A stretch of 64,000 nucleotides of DNA from Gammaproteobacteria bacterium (GTDB taxonomy: Bacteria; Pseudomonadota; Gammaproteobacteria; HK1): positions 1,350,001 to 1,414,000 of the forward strand of contig WLWT01000001.1 of NCBI GenBank assembly GCA_012103455.1, written 5' to 3'. Positions 1 through 8,002 of this stretch are shown here, in pieces. Position 1 is the stretch's first letter; the number at the start of each line of letters is the position of its first letter. The notes beneath the pieces were generated by a model that saw only the letters and a program-made list of their open reading frames with translations, had not been told where the DNA came from and ran no database searches. The translations under genes were made by a program, and so were the position numbers.

Positions 1-497
1 TTTTCGATGATCTGGCCGGCTTGCTGATAACCGACGAAACGGGTGTTTTCGCAGCCGATGCGAATATCGCAGTGCAAGGCCATATCCATGCCCGAACCTA
101 CCGCCGGGCCATTGATCATGGCGATACTGGGTTTTCGGATCTGGGAGATATCTCGATGCAGTTTGGTAAAGCCGTGGAAGAAATGTTGCCGTGCCGCGTC
201 CACGCCCGCCGCAGTGCCCCGATCGCCCGTAAAAGCGGGGCCTGTTACTTCCGGTGGCGCTTTACCTTTTAAGTCAGCGCCGGAGCAAAAACCTCTACCC
301 ACGCCGGTCAAAATGATGATGCGAATGTCCGCATCATCGTCGGCGGCGCGCATGTATTCGCCCACTTTGGCCACGGTACCGTTCATTTCCGCTGTGCCCA
401 CCAGCGCATTCATCTTCTCCGGTTGATTGAATTTTATCCAAACCAATCCGTTGTCTTCTTTTTCGTATAGAAGGTAATCAACCAACTCTGGACCCAT
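1..497 (-). CDS. Enoyl-CoA hydratase/isomerase family protein (3' end outside window)
   Basis: This gene enters from the left edge and lacks its C-terminus. The minus-strand frame from ATG 497 reads MGPELVDYLLYEKEDNG and continues for about 165 codons. Crotonase-fold features are visible: the oxyanion-hole region GRGFCSGADLKG near residue 72 and the second oxyanion motif GPAVGSGMDMALHCD near residue 137. A GGAG lies about 9 bases before the ATG and decides the start. The family hydrates or isomerises acyl-CoA esters. It is divergent from the CoA-transferase at 613, with 115 bp between them, which suggests one acyl-CoA catabolic locus. A second, decayed crotonase C-terminus lies at 4979-5240. 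Family assignment is solid; the substrate is unknown. Confidence 0.88.
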   Translation of the reverse strand, partial: MGPELVDYLLYEKEDNGLVWIKFNQPEKMNALVGTAEMNGTVAKVGEYMRAADDDADIRIIILTGVGRGFCSGADLKGKAPPEVTGPAFTGDRGTAAGVDAARQHFFHGFTKLHRDISQIRKPSIAMINGPAVGSGMDMALHCDIRIGCENTRFVGYQQAGQIIE

Positions 498-612
498 AGC
501 ATTTATCTCCGTTCGGTTATAGTGCGGTATTCGACAGGGTGAAAGTGTGCCGCAATTGTGCCCGCGTAGCGAGTGGCGCTCACGCCGGATAAACCATCCA
601 TGAGTCTTAGCT

Positions 613-1911
613 ATGTCATCTGAATCCACATCATCCAAACCGTTCGCCGGGATCCGGGTAGTGGAGTTTGGACAGTTTGTCGCTGTTCCGTACTGTGGCC
701 AACTATTGGCAGACGGCGGTGCCGATGTGATTAAGGTGGAAGCGCTCATCGGTGATTCCAGCCGTCATATTCTTCCCCTAGCGCCTGGTGAGACGCGTAT
801 TTTTCTAGCCCGTAACCGGGGTAAGCGGCCGCTGCCCCTGGCGCTCAAGCATGAGCAAGCGGGTGCAGTGATCGACGCACTGTTGCACTGGGCCGACGTT
901 GCGCTGATGAATTTTCGGCCCGGCTTGGCCCAATCCATAGGCTTGGATGGCACCACGTTGAAGCGCCGCTTTGCCCGGCTGGTGACGGCGACGGTGACCC
1001 CCTTCGGCCACGAGGGGCCAGATGCGGATCTGGCCGGCATGGATATCGTGGTGCAAGCCCGCAGTGGATTGATGGCGGCACAGGGACGCATCGTGGATGC
1101 ACGCCCGGCGCCCGGTGAGCCGGTACCGGCGGATTATATGTGTGCGATGACGCTCGGCTTCGGTATTGCATCGGCGCTGTTTAGGCGCGAGAGAACTGGA
1201 GAGGGTGGCGCGGTGGATGTTTCGCTCATGCATGCGGCGATGGCGCTTGCCAACAATCAAATGGTGTTTCCCCACGCGCACGATGAGGAACGCAGGCGGG
1301 CCGCATTGGATGAGCTGAGTGCATTGAGGGCCGGCGGTGCGCCCTACCCGGAGCAGTTGGCGGCCATGCAAAAAGCGGTGATGCGGCCCATTACGAGAAT
1401 CTATTACCGGACGTTCGAGTGCGCGGATAAAGCGATCGCGGTCGCTTGCGGCAGCGTCAAGCTCAGGAAGAATTTTATCGCCGCCTTGGGCCTTCACGAT
1501 GAGAGTTTGGATGTGGCCGATGTCAGTGGACCGAAGTGGGATGCGCACTTCGCCCAATTGCAAGAGCGAGTCGAGCAGGCCATATGTTGCCGCAGCGCCG
1601 CACATTGGTTAAAAACGTTGGCCGCGGTGGGCGTACCGGTATCGGAAGTGAAGATGCCGCTCGAGATGTTTGACGATGAACAAGCATTGGCTAACGGTAT
1701 GTTGTACGTCCAGAAGCATCCGCGGGTAGGGCCGATTACATTGCTTGGAACACCCGTTAAGTTGGATGACGATGGCTTTGCACCGGCGCTGCCAACGGCG
1801 CCGCTCGGTGCGGAAACCCGCACCATTCTTTCAGACATCGGATTTGATGGGGGCAAGATCGATGAGTTAATCGCTTGTGGTCTCACCAAGGAGGCGGATA
1901 ACGTGCTATAA
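613..1911 (+). CDS. CaiB/BaiF family (class III) CoA-transferase
   Basis: A 432-residue class III CoA-transferase, which moves CoA between acyl acids. The N-terminus has the family opening (FAGIRVVEFGQFVAVPYCGQ, about residues 11-30), followed by LLADGGADVIKVE. The likely catalytic aspartate is Asp144 in GMDIVVQARSG. The C-terminus carries the usual EVKMPLEMFDDEQ segment. Length matches the family. It is divergent from enoyl-CoA hydratase and near a FAD monooxygenase, thioesterase and SDR, so it probably activates an acid in a catabolic route. The substrate cannot be told. Its last codons fall inside a 93-bp segment repeated near 2992-3084. Confidence 0.9.
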   Translation: MSSESTSSKPFAGIRVVEFGQFVAVPYCGQLLADGGADVIKVEALIGDSSRHILPLAPGETRIFLARNRGKRPLPLALKHEQAGAVIDALLHWADVALMNFRPGLAQSIGLDGTTLKRRFARLVTATVTPFGHEGPDADLAGMDIVVQARSGLMAAQGRIVDARPAPGEPVPADYMCAMTLGFGIASALFRRERTGEGGAVDVSLMHAAMALANNQMVFPHAHDEERRRAALDELSALRAGGAPYPEQLAAMQKAVMRPITRIYYRTFECADKAIAVACGSVKLRKNFIAALGLHDESLDVADVSGPKWDAHFAQLQERVEQAICCRSAAHWLKTLAAVGVPVSEVKMPLEMFDDEQALANGMLYVQKHPRVGPITLLGTPVKLDDDGFAPALPTAPLGAETRTILSDIGFDGGKIDELIACGLTKEADNVL

Positions 1912-1961
1912 GCGTCCACGTTTTTGTAGGGCTGAGGTAAAACGTGACGCGGTTGGGTGCC
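1869..1961. repeat. Diverged direct repeat, copy 1 (CoA-transferase 3' end)
   Basis: About 93 bases here align in the same orientation with 2992-3084, at roughly three quarters identity by eye. Shared blocks are AATCGCTTG, CGGATAA, GTCCACG and GTTGTAGGGCT-like sequence. The left half covers the last codons of the CoA-transferase. The right half corresponds to the 3' end of the minus-strand monooxygenase in copy 2. This suggests the two genes were once convergent neighbours and a 1-kb segment now separates two diverged copies of their junction. Confidence 0.6.
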
Positions 1962-1986
1962 CGATCATCGAATGGTGATCGGGCAC
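1957..1986. terminator. Strong hairpin after CoA-transferase gene
   Basis: GTGCCCGATCA (1957-1967) and TGATCGGGCAC (1976-1986) form a perfect 11-bp stem with an 8-base loop. There is no U-run after it, so it is either a weak or bidirectional transcription barrier or a transposon-end remnant. It lies 46 bp after the stop codon. Confidence 0.45.
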
Positions 1987-2011
1987 ATGCGTGTAGATTT
2001 ATTGGATACCC

Positions 2012-2059
2012 GGATATTGGATATTGGATATTGGATATTGGATATTGGATATTGGATAT
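2012..2059. repeat. Heptanucleotide tandem repeat (GATATTG)n
   Basis: Nearly seven perfect units of the 7-bp motif GATATTG. A 7-bp unit would shift frame at each unit gained or lost, but no convincing gene spans it. It is a likely slipped-strand, length-variable locus. Confidence 0.85.
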
Positions 2060-2184
2060 CTAGGGCTGCAGCAAGATATTGCCCAAGTGTGCACTTATTC
2101 GTCGAGTTGACCGACGGTTGATTGGTATCACAAGCACTTTTAACCGTGGGCTTTTTGGCAGTAGTTGCGGTCACGTTCTCGATA

Positions 2185-2324
2185 GGGCGCCTCTAACAAT
2201 AGTCATTGTTTCGTGAGTGCAAGGAAGCCCCGCGCGCACCACCGCAGTGTATAGGTGATACCTGAGGATTGGAGCACGGAACTGACGCCGCAATCGCGGA
2301 AAAAGTGCATTTTTAGAGGTGCCC
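2185..2324 (+). mobile_element. 140-bp MITE, copy A
   Basis: This copy begins GGGCGCCTCTAACAAT and ends ATTTTTAGAGGTGCCC. It matches four other complete copies (9246, 12479, 51386, 53369) and two inverted half copies around 48102-49921. Ends are inverted repeats of about 16 bp. It carries no ORF of its own. It interrupts the decayed minus-strand gene to its right. An IS5-type element at 56898 ends in the same terminal bases, so an IS5-family transposase is the likely mobiliser (inference). Confidence 0.8.
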
Positions 2325-2890
2325 TAAGGTACGTCGAGTATACGTTATCTATGTAAATGAGAGAGCCGGTATCCACGCTATAGGGCAGTGCGAATCCGCT
2401 GACTGCGTTGCCGGTGAGCGCTGGGTCAGTCGATAGTATTTTGTTGCATTCCTGGCTCAAAACTCCAACGTCGATAAACCCTCCACCTGCAACCGAGGAA
2501 ATTGCGGCGGCATTGATGACGTTCAAATCGCCTATTTTGGAGGTAATGGCGTCGTTGTTAAGTTGTACTGGACCTAGATTTGCAGAAATAAATCTGGTGG
2601 TCTTTGTAGTATCCATAATCGAAACTGGTCGAAGGCCCAGGGAGGAACGGAGAGTTGTTGCCTGATGCTCCGCTGTCTTGAGCAGCCAAAATTATTGGGG
2701 CTACGCCCAGGGTATTCAGGCTGTTGCTTCCTTGTATCACTTGTACGTTGCTTACAATAAGATCATCTGTGATGGTGGTTGGTGCTAGGGCAGGTAGCTC
2801 TGTCAACAACGTGCTAGCGAGTTAAAGATTATTATGTTGCCGCGGAGGTCCGCGTTCGGATCTACGCAACCAACGTTCATCTGTACGCAG
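2325..2890 (-). pseudogene. Unrecognised gene remnant
   Basis: Two overlapping minus-strand frames (about 2809-2558 and 2616-2325) have coding-like composition rich in Ala, Ser, Asn and Gly. They appear to be one protein broken by a frameshift near 2610. An upstream piece (VDPNADLRGNIIIFNSLA, about 2885-2830) ends in a stop. The MITE at 2185-2324 truncates the 3' end. The Asn/Gly/Ser-rich, beta-like sequence would suit a repeat-containing surface protein, but no family is recognisable. Confidence 0.35.
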
Positions 2891-2991
2891 GCCCGAACAC
2901 AGTTGATGATGGGCGGCCATCGAAGTGCCGGCGACTCCCATGGCCCATATGGCAATAGAGCTTAGGATTTGATGCGAGTGATCGATGAACG

Positions 2992-3084
2992 AATCGCTTG
3001 CGGGCCTACCACGAAGCCGGATAACGCGCTACAGGAGTCCACGCTGTTGTAGGGCTTCGGCAAAACGCGGCGCGGTTCGGCTCA
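2992..3084. repeat. Diverged direct repeat, copy 2 (monooxygenase 3' end)
   Basis: Partner of 1869-1961. The left part still encodes on the plus strand a decayed version of the CoA-transferase tail. The right part is the 3' end of the minus-strand monooxygenase gene. Confidence 0.6.
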
Positions 3085-4159
3085 ACCATTTGGCATCAAC
3101 CCGTCCCGTACGCTGGATGTAGGATAAGGCGAAAGACCAGGGGTCCAGTTCCATGTGCCCGGCAAAATCTTTATACCATTGGGCCGAGGCATGGGCTGCG
3201 CGCACGATTTTCTCCACGATGGGGCGGCGCTGCGATTCGTATAGAGCGAGCGCTGATGGGATGTCCCACTCGCATTCTTTGAGGGCTTTCACTAAGGTCT
3301 GAATGTCTTCCAACGCTAGCCAGGTACCGGAACCTATGGAGAAGTGGGCCGTATGCGCGGCGTCGCCGACGATAACACAGCGTCCGTGATGCCAGCGTTT
3401 GGTAGTTAGAAATGGAAATCGCCGCCATGTGGAGGCGTTTTCTATGAGTCCGGTACCATCCAACACATCCGCGAAGATCTGTTCGCAGCGCAGGCGGCTT
3501 GAGCGGGAGTCCAACTGATCGAATCCGGCATTGATAAACGTGTCGCTGCCACACTCGGCAATAAATGTGCTGCGCGAGAGGGAATAGCGGTAGTGGTGGG
3601 CGTTAAAGCGCCCGAACTCTGATTCAGTAAATGTTTGCGTGAGGGTAGCGAATGGTTTTTCACAGCCGAACCATGCATACCAATTGTTGCCGAGTTCGAT
3701 GTGTTCTTCGAACGCTTCACCAAGTGTGCCGCGTACGATGGAGTTGATGCCATCGGCGCCAATGATGAGATCGGCGGTACCTAACTCGCCTAGATGAGTG
3801 ATGGTGGTGCCGTATTCGGGTTCTATGCTTAGCGCCCGCGCTCGTGTTTGTAATAGCCGCAGTAGCTCTAGCCGGCCAATGGCGGAGAATCCCACACCGT
3901 CTATGGTGATGTGCTCGCCAGCATGCTGGACGGTCATGTCTTGCCAACTTTGCATGGCTGGGATGATGGTCGCGCAGGTTTCGGGGTCGTGTTCTTGTAA
4001 GAACGAAAGCGCGGTATCGGAAAATACAACGCCGAATCCGAAGGTGGCGTCCGCCGCATTTCGTTCGACGATCCGGATCTCCATATCCGAACACGCCATA
4101 CGCAGCGCAATGCCCGCGTACAGTCCCGCCGGACCTGCTCCAACGATAACGGCGCGCAT
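3029..4159 (-). CDS. FAD-dependent monooxygenase (salicylyl-CoA / aminobenzoyl-CoA hydroxylase type)
   Basis: 376 residues from ATG 4159. The N-terminal Rossmann motif GAGPAGLYAG (about residues 7-16) binds FAD. The FAD ribityl motif VGDAAHTAHFSIGSGT lies near residue 278. A conserved ADLIIGADGINSIVR segment lies mid-protein. The FGFGVVFSDTAL stretch and overall length resemble the flavoprotein domain of CoA-ester aromatic hydroxylases such as salicylyl-CoA 5-hydroxylase or the N-terminal half of 2-aminobenzoyl-CoA monooxygenase/reductase. It lies next to CoA-transferase and crotonase genes, consistent with hydroxylation of an aryl-CoA. The CMD-family gene is 18 bp upstream in the same direction, so they are probably cotranscribed. 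Substrate inferred only. Confidence 0.85.
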   Translation of the reverse strand: MRAVIVGAGPAGLYAGIALRMACSDMEIRIVERNAADATFGFGVVFSDTALSFLQEHDPETCATIIPAMQSWQDMTVQHAGEHITIDGVGFSAIGRLELLRLLQTRARALSIEPEYGTTITHLGELGTADLIIGADGINSIVRGTLGEAFEEHIELGNNWYAWFGCEKPFATLTQTFTESEFGRFNAHHYRYSLSRSTFIAECGSDTFINAGFDQLDSRSSRLRCEQIFADVLDGTGLIENASTWRRFPFLTTKRWHHGRCVIVGDAAHTAHFSIGSGTWLALEDIQTLVKALKECEWDIPSALALYESQRRPIVEKIVRAAHASAQWYKDFAGHMELDPWSFALSYIQRTGRVDAKWLSRTAPRFAEALQQRGLL

Positions 4160-4177
4160 GAGCCGAATAACTGGTCC

Positions 4178-4723
4178 TTAAGCGGCGCTATTAGCGGCCC
4201 GGGAGCTATTGGCAACGACTGTTTCGTCTACGCCGGTAAAGCTTTCCATGGGCCGGTTCTCAGGTTCGATGCCAAACATGTTGTTGAACAAGTTCATGCC
4301 GTGCAACGTGGCGACGGCGAAACCGATCTCGACCATTTGCGCTTCATTGAAGAATTCTCGCATCCGCGCGAATGCGCCGTCCGCTTGGTCGGTTTCATTG
4401 CGCGACATGGTGGTGACGAAGTTCAACACGGCCCGTTCCCTAGCAGTGAATACATCACTTTCGGGGTTGGCTATTTGGGCGAGTTTCTCTTCGTTCATTC
4501 CGGCATACCGGCCCGCGGCATAACGGAAGTTCAGTCAATAGCTACACGTATTGACGGTGGCGCAGCGCATGCGAATAAGCTCTTTGATGGCCGCATCGAC
4601 GCGGCTGCTGCGCCATATTTCTTCGTAATAGTGATTGAGGTGTTCTAATAGATCGGGACAATGGCCCCGTACCCGCTGACTATGGGGCAAGCTCTCAGCC
4701 CCCGTGAAGCTAACACGTGCCAT
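4178..4723 (-). CDS. CMD/AhpD-like family protein with in-frame UGA: candidate selenoprotein
   Basis: Reading from ATG 4723 (AAGGAGA 7 bases upstream), the frame runs 62 codons to TGA at 4537-4535 and then continues in the same frame for 118 codons to TAA. Both sides belong to one carboxymuconolactone-decarboxylase-like protein: IKELIRMRCATVNTCSY before the TGA and LNFRYAAGRYAGMNEEK after it, with the family's C-terminal helices following. In this family the active site is Cys-x-x-Cys. Here it reads C60-S-Y then UGA at 63, so UGA sits exactly at the second cysteine. A hairpin at 4498-4528 has bacterial SECIS-like spacing. CMD/AhpD-like selenoproteins are known from marine metagenomes. The alternative is a simple nonsense mutation (TGC or TGT to TGA) and a pseudogene. 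The selenocysteine machinery cannot be seen in this window. Confidence 0.65.
4498..4528 (-). promoter_or_regulatory. SECIS-like hairpin downstream of in-frame UGA
   Basis: On the minus strand TTCCG (4528-4524) pairs with CGGAA (4502-4498). Inside, TTATGCC pairs with GGTATGC with one mismatch and two wobbles, leaving a 7-base loop GCGGGCC, or 5 bases if G-C closes. The UGA-to-loop distance is 18 bases, and a G is among the first loop bases. Both fit the published bacterial SECIS rules. It lies in coding sequence, so chance cannot be excluded. Confidence 0.5.
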
Positions 4724-4737
4724 GATGGTCTCCTTTT

Positions 4738-4765
4738 GATTTAAACATGTTGATTTAAACATGTT
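4738..4765. promoter_or_regulatory. Tandem palindromes upstream of CMD-like gene (operator-like)
   Basis: Two perfect tandem copies of the 14-bp unit GATTTAAACATGTT (4738-4751 and 4752-4765), each containing the palindrome AACATGTT. They end a few bases before the AAGGAGA ribosome binding site of the CMD-like gene. Spacing and symmetry suit a dimeric repressor site. No regulator gene is adjacent. Confidence 0.5.
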
Positions 4766-4978
4766 TGGTCAGAAAAAAATCTCACCCCAGAGTGTTGAAT
4801 AAGCAATATTTTTTGCGGATTCGGGAAGCGGCGCGCGAATTGAAGCGCCATACACACGCCGCCATCCAAACGACGCAGGGTGCCGAAAGTTAGCACACCG
4901 TGTTTCAGTATATAACTGAAGTGGATAACACACTCTGAGGTGGCTCAGCGAAGCCGGCATTGCAGATGCCGACTAGAC

Positions 4979-5240
4979 TTAACGCCCTTTGAATTGAGGC
5001 TCGCGCTTGTCGATGAAAGCCTTCGATGCCTCCAGATGATCTGCGGTAGTGCCGGTGTGGCGGTGGTGGGTGGATTCCAAATCGAGGCAGGTCCCCACAT
5101 CCGTGACCGCGGCCCGGTTGATGTTCTCCTTGCATGTACCGGTATGCGATAGGCGGCTCTGCCGTGAAGCGGGCCGCCAGTTCTCGCCAGATTGCTCGTT
5201 CCGGTTTCAAGGGTGCGGCTCATGTGCTGCTCTCAGTACA
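4979..5240 (-). pseudogene. Enoyl-CoA hydratase C-terminal remnant
   Basis: Minus-strand fragments read ERAIWRELAARFTAEPPIAY, then after a frameshift NINRAAVTDVGTCLDLES and HLEASKAFIDKREPQFKGR, stopping at TAA 4981-4979. The closing EAxKAFIDKREPxFKGR is the typical end of crotonase-family proteins. The N-terminal two thirds are missing. It is a paralogous leftover from the same catabolic region as the gene at 1-497. Confidence 0.65.
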
Positions 5241-5306
5241 GCGTTAATTTCTTAAGGTTTGCACTGGCTAGGGGCTGGTCGAATCCGCCAACTGATTGCG
5301 CCAGCG

Positions 5307-5981
5307 CTAAATAAGATAGCCCTGTGCGGCTGGGTTGTTTTCAAGCGCATGCAGCACGTTGAAAAACCGCTCCGGTTCACCTTTTAGGTGGTAAAGCTCA
5401 AGCTGCTTGAGTTGAATGCTTGGGGCATCCGGGTATTGGTCGAAAGCGACTTCGATCAATCGTTCAACGTCGGAGAACCGCTCGTAGGCGAGAAACACAT
5501 CGATTTCCTGCACTTTCGCCCGTACTAAGGCGTCTTTCTCCATGGCTGGCGAAGTTGAAGGACAGTGTTTTTCTCTGCGAGCCGGGCGGCTCTTTGAGTG
5601 TTGATTTTATAGGCGGCGCTTTCACAGGCGGTGCTTTCAATGGCGCCGCATTGTTCGAAGCGTCATCAGCCGGATCGCCGGTAGGGTTCTCAGGGTTGGG
5701 CTTGTCCGTATCCCTAGGGGCCACCGGTTGAGGATGTTTGATTTGGGATTTTATGAATTGAGAACTTATAGGCCGGGTCATGCTTAGCGAGGGTTGCGGT
5801 GCAGTGGCAAGCGCAGCGCTAGCCCGTGGCCGCGCGCTCCACCAACGCCGCAGCCAAACCGATCCGAGTACGGCAAGTAAAGTGCCAATCCAACGATTAG
5901 ACCGCCGGCCAAGGCGGCAACTACGGGTACTTCGTTTAGCGTTTGACTCAGTTGCGAAAAAAAGTTCTTATCCAGCATCAT
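5307..5981 (-). pseudogene. FimV-like membrane/TPR protein, two frameshifts
   Basis: The start ATG 5981 overlaps the msrA stop (ATGA). The first frame gives a short N-terminus and most of a transmembrane helix (VVAALAGGLIVGLAL). After a shift near 5888 the helix continues as LLAVLGSVWLRRWW and leads into a Pro/Ala-rich linker. A second shift near 5545 leads into a C-terminal helical domain (DVFLAYERFSDVERLIEVAF) like the FimV C-terminal TPR-type domain. Two indels in a short gene mean either decay or sequencing indels. Function by resemblance only: cell-envelope or polar organisation. Confidence 0.5.
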
Positions 5982-6601
5982 TTCTCTTGCACAATCCCTT
6001 GATGTGCTTCCTGGCCCCAAAGCTCTTCGATGCGTGCGTCTCTGCCACAGCTATAGCGGTAGAACCGGTACCGTAGCGGGCTTTTCGTATAATAATTTTG
6101 ATGGTATTCCTCGGCTGTATAAAATGTACCGGCCTTGAGGATCGGCGTCACTATGGGCTGCTTTAGGGTTGCCGTTTTTTCCAATCCGGTCTTGGATTTG
6201 TTCGCCGCTTCCAACTGCTCTTGTGAATGCGCGAATATCGCGGTGCGGTAACTGCTGCCCCGATCGCAAAATTGCCCACCCGCATCGGTCGGATCGACAC
6301 TGCGCCAAAACACTTCTAGCAGCTCAGCGTACGAAACTTTGCTTGGATCGAAGTGGATTTGCACTGCTTCGAAATGACCGGTGTCGCCGTAGGTGACATC
6401 GTCGTAGGTTGGATTCTCGGTCTTGCCTCCAGTATAGCCGGAGATGGTTTTCTTAACACCGGGCACGTGGTCGAAATCCGCTTCCACACACCAAAAGCAG
6501 CCACCGGCGAAAGTGGCGATGTCAGCGCTCTCGGTGGCGCCGGTTACGGACACGGCTGACAGCAGTGCGATGGAGGCGAGGGTGAGCAGTTTGGTTTTCA
6601 T
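5978..6601 (-). CDS. msrA: Peptide-methionine (S)-S-oxide reductase, exported
   Basis: MsrA reduces methionine S-sulfoxide in oxidised proteins. The signature GGCFWC (Cys35 nucleophile) is present, along with the downstream family motifs GYTGG, GHFEAVQ and YHQNYY. Choosing ATG 6601 gives MKTKLLTLASIALLSAVSV, a hydrophobic signal peptide, and so a periplasmic enzyme of 207 residues. A longer ORF to 6655 would bury the signal and is rejected. The 3' end overlaps the FimV-like gene by 4 bp, suggesting cotranscription. Confidence 0.93.
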   Translation of the reverse strand: MKTKLLTLASIALLSAVSVTGATESADIATFAGGCFWCVEADFDHVPGVKKTISGYTGGKTENPTYDDVTYGDTGHFEAVQIHFDPSKVSYAELLEVFWRSVDPTDAGGQFCDRGSSYRTAIFAHSQEQLEAANKSKTGLEKTATLKQPIVTPILKAGTFYTAEEYHQNYYTKSPLRYRFYRYSCGRDARIEELWGQEAHQGIVQEK

Positions 6602-6829
6602 GGTTTTGTTATCTCTTGAGCTATCTGCGTGGCACCGCCGTGTGCGCCTGATCAAGCTAACGGTTGGTTGAGAAATTTTTCCACCTCAGCCAACGTATTC
6701 GTATCACACGTCGCGCCATGTAGCCGGGTAATGTAATGATACCTCATGCTAAAGCCAGTCGCGTGGGCCACCGCATTCGAAGTACAGTCTGGCGCTTGGG
6801 TGGGGCAGTGATATTGGAGGGTATTGGCA

Positions 6830-7678
6830 ATGGGAAAACTCGATGGACAACACGCGGTCGTAACCGGTGCCAGCCGCGGTATAGGGCAGGCGATTGCCGG
6901 GTTGTTCGCGGCGCAAGGGGCGCAGGTGACCTGCGCGGCGCGAACGCTCAATGAAGGCGACCATATGCTGGAGGGATCGTTGTCGAGGACCGTGGACGGT
7001 ATTGAGAAGGCCGGTGGGCAGGCGCAGGCGGTGGCGGTGGACATTTCCGAGGAGGAAGGTTGCCAGCAGTTGGTGGATGCGGCGCAGGCGGCGTTTGGGC
7101 ACATTGATATCCTCGTCAACAATGCCGCGCTGAATTACTACATCCCCATTGTCGATTATCAGACGAACCGCTGGATCCGGTGCTTCAAGATCAATGTTCA
7201 CGCGCCGTTTGTGCTGTCCAAGTTGGTGTTGCCGGCCATGATTGAAGGGGGTGGTCCGAGCGCGATTGTCAACATCAGCTCAGGGGCTGCTATCGGGCCT
7301 GGGCGTGGTCCTTACGACACGCAAGGCCGTGGCGGCACCATGTATGGGGCGACCAAGGCGGCGCTGGAGCGCTTTACCCAGGGCTTGGCCGAAGAGGTGG
7401 CGCGCCACGGCAATATCTGCGTGGCCGCTGTGTCGCCGTCGCGGGTGGTGCCGACGCCGGGGACGGTTCATCACAAGCTAGTGAGTGGCATGGATGATCC
7501 GAAAGGCGAGCCGCCGGAGCTGATGGCGCGGGCGAGTTTATTGCTGGCCTCGGAGCCGGTTGCCGAAGTCAATGGCCGGGTGACCTACAGTCAGCAGATC
7601 CTTCAGGAGTTCGGTTGGATTGAGCGCGGTGTGGGCCGGGGGATCGATTCGGCGGGATCGGGGTATTCGCAGGTTTAG
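6830..7678 (+). CDS. SDR family oxidoreductase
   Basis: 282 residues from ATG 6830, chosen because GGAGGG sits 9 bases upstream; an in-frame TTG at 6824 is less likely. Classical short-chain dehydrogenase layout: cofactor motif TGASRGIG near residue 13, NNAA near 93, catalytic Ser in NISSGAA and YGATK as the Tyr/Lys pair. The acidic position after beta-2 reads CAARTLNEGD, favouring NADP. The C-terminus is extended past the usual end. The family oxidises or reduces alcohol/carbonyl groups; the substrate is unknown. It is divergent from msrA across 228 bp. Confidence 0.9.
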   Translation: MGKLDGQHAVVTGASRGIGQAIAGLFAAQGAQVTCAARTLNEGDHMLEGSLSRTVDGIEKAGGQAQAVAVDISEEEGCQQLVDAAQAAFGHIDILVNNAALNYYIPIVDYQTNRWIRCFKINVHAPFVLSKLVLPAMIEGGGPSAIVNISSGAAIGPGRGPYDTQGRGGTMYGATKAALERFTQGLAEEVARHGNICVAAVSPSRVVPTPGTVHHKLVSGMDDPKGEPPELMARASLLLASEPVAEVNGRVTYSQQILQEFGWIERGVGRGIDSAGSGYSQV

Positions 7679-7702
7679 GGGGAAGTCCCCGCCGCCCAAT
7701 AC

Positions 7703-8002
7703 TCAAGATAGTAGTTTGACCAATGCGGCAATCACGGCCGCTTGGGCCAGTAGCAGGCCGGTGACCCATTTGAGTATGTCGGTTTTGACTGACTCGATTT
7801 TTGCCTCTACCTCCGAAAACTTCGCGTCTACTTCAGTGAACTTGAGGTCCATATGATGCCGTAATTCGTGCAGGTCGTGCTTGGTGGCGATATCGGCGCT
7901 TTGCCAGGCTTCTTGCAGCGCTTGCGCGCGGGCCTGTTCTTGGGGGACGCCCGAGGCAACCAAGCGGTCGGTGAATTTCAGGGTGTCGAATGCGATTGCC
8001 AT
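7703..8002 (-). CDS. DUF1640/CCDC90-like coiled-coil protein with C-terminal membrane anchor
   Basis: About 99 residues from ATG 8002 (MAIAFDTLKFTDRLVASGV). A helical N-terminus with the family pattern SGVPQEQARAQALQEAW is followed by a coiled coil (HHMDLKFTEVDAKFSEVEAK) and a C-terminal hydrophobic helix (WVTGLLLAQAAVIAALVKLL). This is the standard layout of small DUF1640 proteins, whose role is unknown in bacteria. A longer frame to 8089 has no family support. Confidence 0.8.
   Translation of the reverse strand: MAIAFDTLKFTDRLVASGVPQEQARAQALQEAWQSADIATKHDLHELRHHMDLKFTEVDAKFSEVEAKIESVKTDILKWVTGLLLAQAAVIAALVKLLS

Noticed and set aside
805..1605. Long minus-strand ORF (266 codons) opposite the CoA-transferase
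   Set aside because: It lies wholly antisense to a well-supported gene, has no family features, and is Arg/His-rich as expected for a GC-rich shadow frame.
2012..2059. Tandem heptamers as a CRISPR-like array
   Set aside because: The units abut without spacers. It is a simple tandem repeat.
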